This document shows, piece by piece, positions 5,929 through 6,253 of a DNA stretch of 6,253 nt (its first letter is position 1; each line of letters opens with the position of its first letter). Location: the NCBI GenBank assembly GCA_937951395.1, contig CALFBV010000123.1:1-6253 (forward strand), given 5' to 3'. The translations under genes and the position numbers were made by a program. The notes under the pieces are model-generated. The model had not been told where the DNA came from. It saw only the letters and a program-made list of their open reading frames with translations, and did no database searches. The stretch is from an uncultured Rubritalea sp. Its GTDB lineage: Bacteria; Verrucomicrobiota; Verrucomicrobiia; Verrucomicrobiales; Akkermansiaceae.

Positions 5929-6253
5929 TTTGTTTTAGGTTTTGAAGGTTTAGTTGAGTTAGCGTCAGGTGCAGTCCTCATGTTCTTATACGCCATCACC
6001 AGAATAGCAGTCATAGCCAGCACCACAAAACTCCCCCAGCAAATAAATAGTAAGACCATCATATCTTGACTAAAAAAACTGAGTATCGTTTGCCCGAAGA
6101 TATTTAAAAAGATAGCACCACCAGCTATCACAAAGGGATATTTCTTAGCGCGTCCTGGAGGATAACCTTTACGAACTGCGAAAGACCCAAATTTAGCCGA
6201 TGCAACAATCGCGATGATGATAATCAGTAAAATAAAACCTATAATGATTTCCA
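5925..6253 (-). CDS. Small membrane protein upstream of ruvA, 5' end outside the window
   Basis: I do not recognise this protein. The frame is open from the right edge to the TGA at 5925-5927, giving 108 complete codons in the window. The two bases at the edge read TG on this strand, so an ATG whose A is base 6254 would give a protein of about 109 residues beginning with EIII; a start further out is also possible. Three hydrophobic helices are visible, counted from that Glu: about 2-18 (Ile-rich), 40-60 and 64-88. Between helices 1 and 2 is a basic, Gly/Pro-containing loop with RKGYPPGRAKKYP (27-39). The tail is polar and Lys/Pro-rich (about 92-108). A shorter GTG start at 6131 would delete helix 1 and is less likely. 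The gene overlaps ruvA by ATGA, indicating one operon, but nothing in the sequence shows a function linked to repair. Confidence 0.75.
   Translation of the reverse strand, partial: EIIIGFILLIIIIAIVASAKFGSFAVRKGYPPGRAKKYPFVIAGGAIFLNIFGQTILSFFSQDMMVLLFICWGSFVVLAMTAILVMAYKNMRTAPDANSTKPSKPKTK

Noticed and set aside
6129..6131. GTG at 6131 as the start of the small membrane protein
   Set aside because: The frame stays open to the window edge and encodes another clear hydrophobic helix upstream, so the start is more likely at or beyond 6254.

Overview
The window is a compact stretch of bacterial chromosome with two peptide-type ABC importer loci back to back, followed tail-to-tail by a DNA-repair gene. 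G+C is moderate (somewhat below half by eye). None of the confident genes has a well-placed Shine-Dalgarno sequence. All the transporter proteins carry unusual extra loops on their outer-face (periplasmic) side. These traits, plus a Gram-negative style of importer with a lipoprotein binding component, suggest a Gram-negative bacterium of the PVC/Verrucomicrobiota type. That assignment is inference, since no rRNA or other phylogenetic marker is present beyond RuvA.

Layout: (1) 2-1345, minus strand: a YejB-family permease with an inserted extracytoplasmic domain of about 100 residues. Its stop codon lies at the window edge, so any yejE/yejF partners would lie to the left, outside the window. 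(2) 1346-1510: the divergent intergenic region. It holds a plausible promoter for the yejB side and a GTGA-N6-TCAC palindrome that looks like a CRP/FNR-family operator overlapping that promoter's -35 box. (3) 1511-5317, plus strand: oppA-oppB-oppC, closely spaced (30 and 24 bp gaps) and almost certainly one transcript. The ATPase genes oppD/oppF are not present after oppC. (4) 5332-6253, minus strand: ruvA (Holliday-junction branch migration), preceded by and overlapping by ATGA a small three-helix membrane protein of unknown function whose first codon lies just outside the window.

How they work together: OppA would capture peptides outside the inner membrane and pass them to the OppB/OppC channel. 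The energy must come from ATPase subunits encoded elsewhere. One possibility is that the missing ATPase is shared with the divergent Yej-type system, but this cannot be tested from the window. RuvA acts with RuvB, which is not here, in recombinational repair and is unrelated to transport. Its adjacency is simple convergence across a 14 bp gap.

I found no mobile element, CRISPR array, tRNA, rRNA or clearly novel multi-gene system. The most interesting points are the enlarged extracytoplasmic loops, the missing ATPases, the CRP-like palindrome, and the small membrane protein coupled to ruvA.
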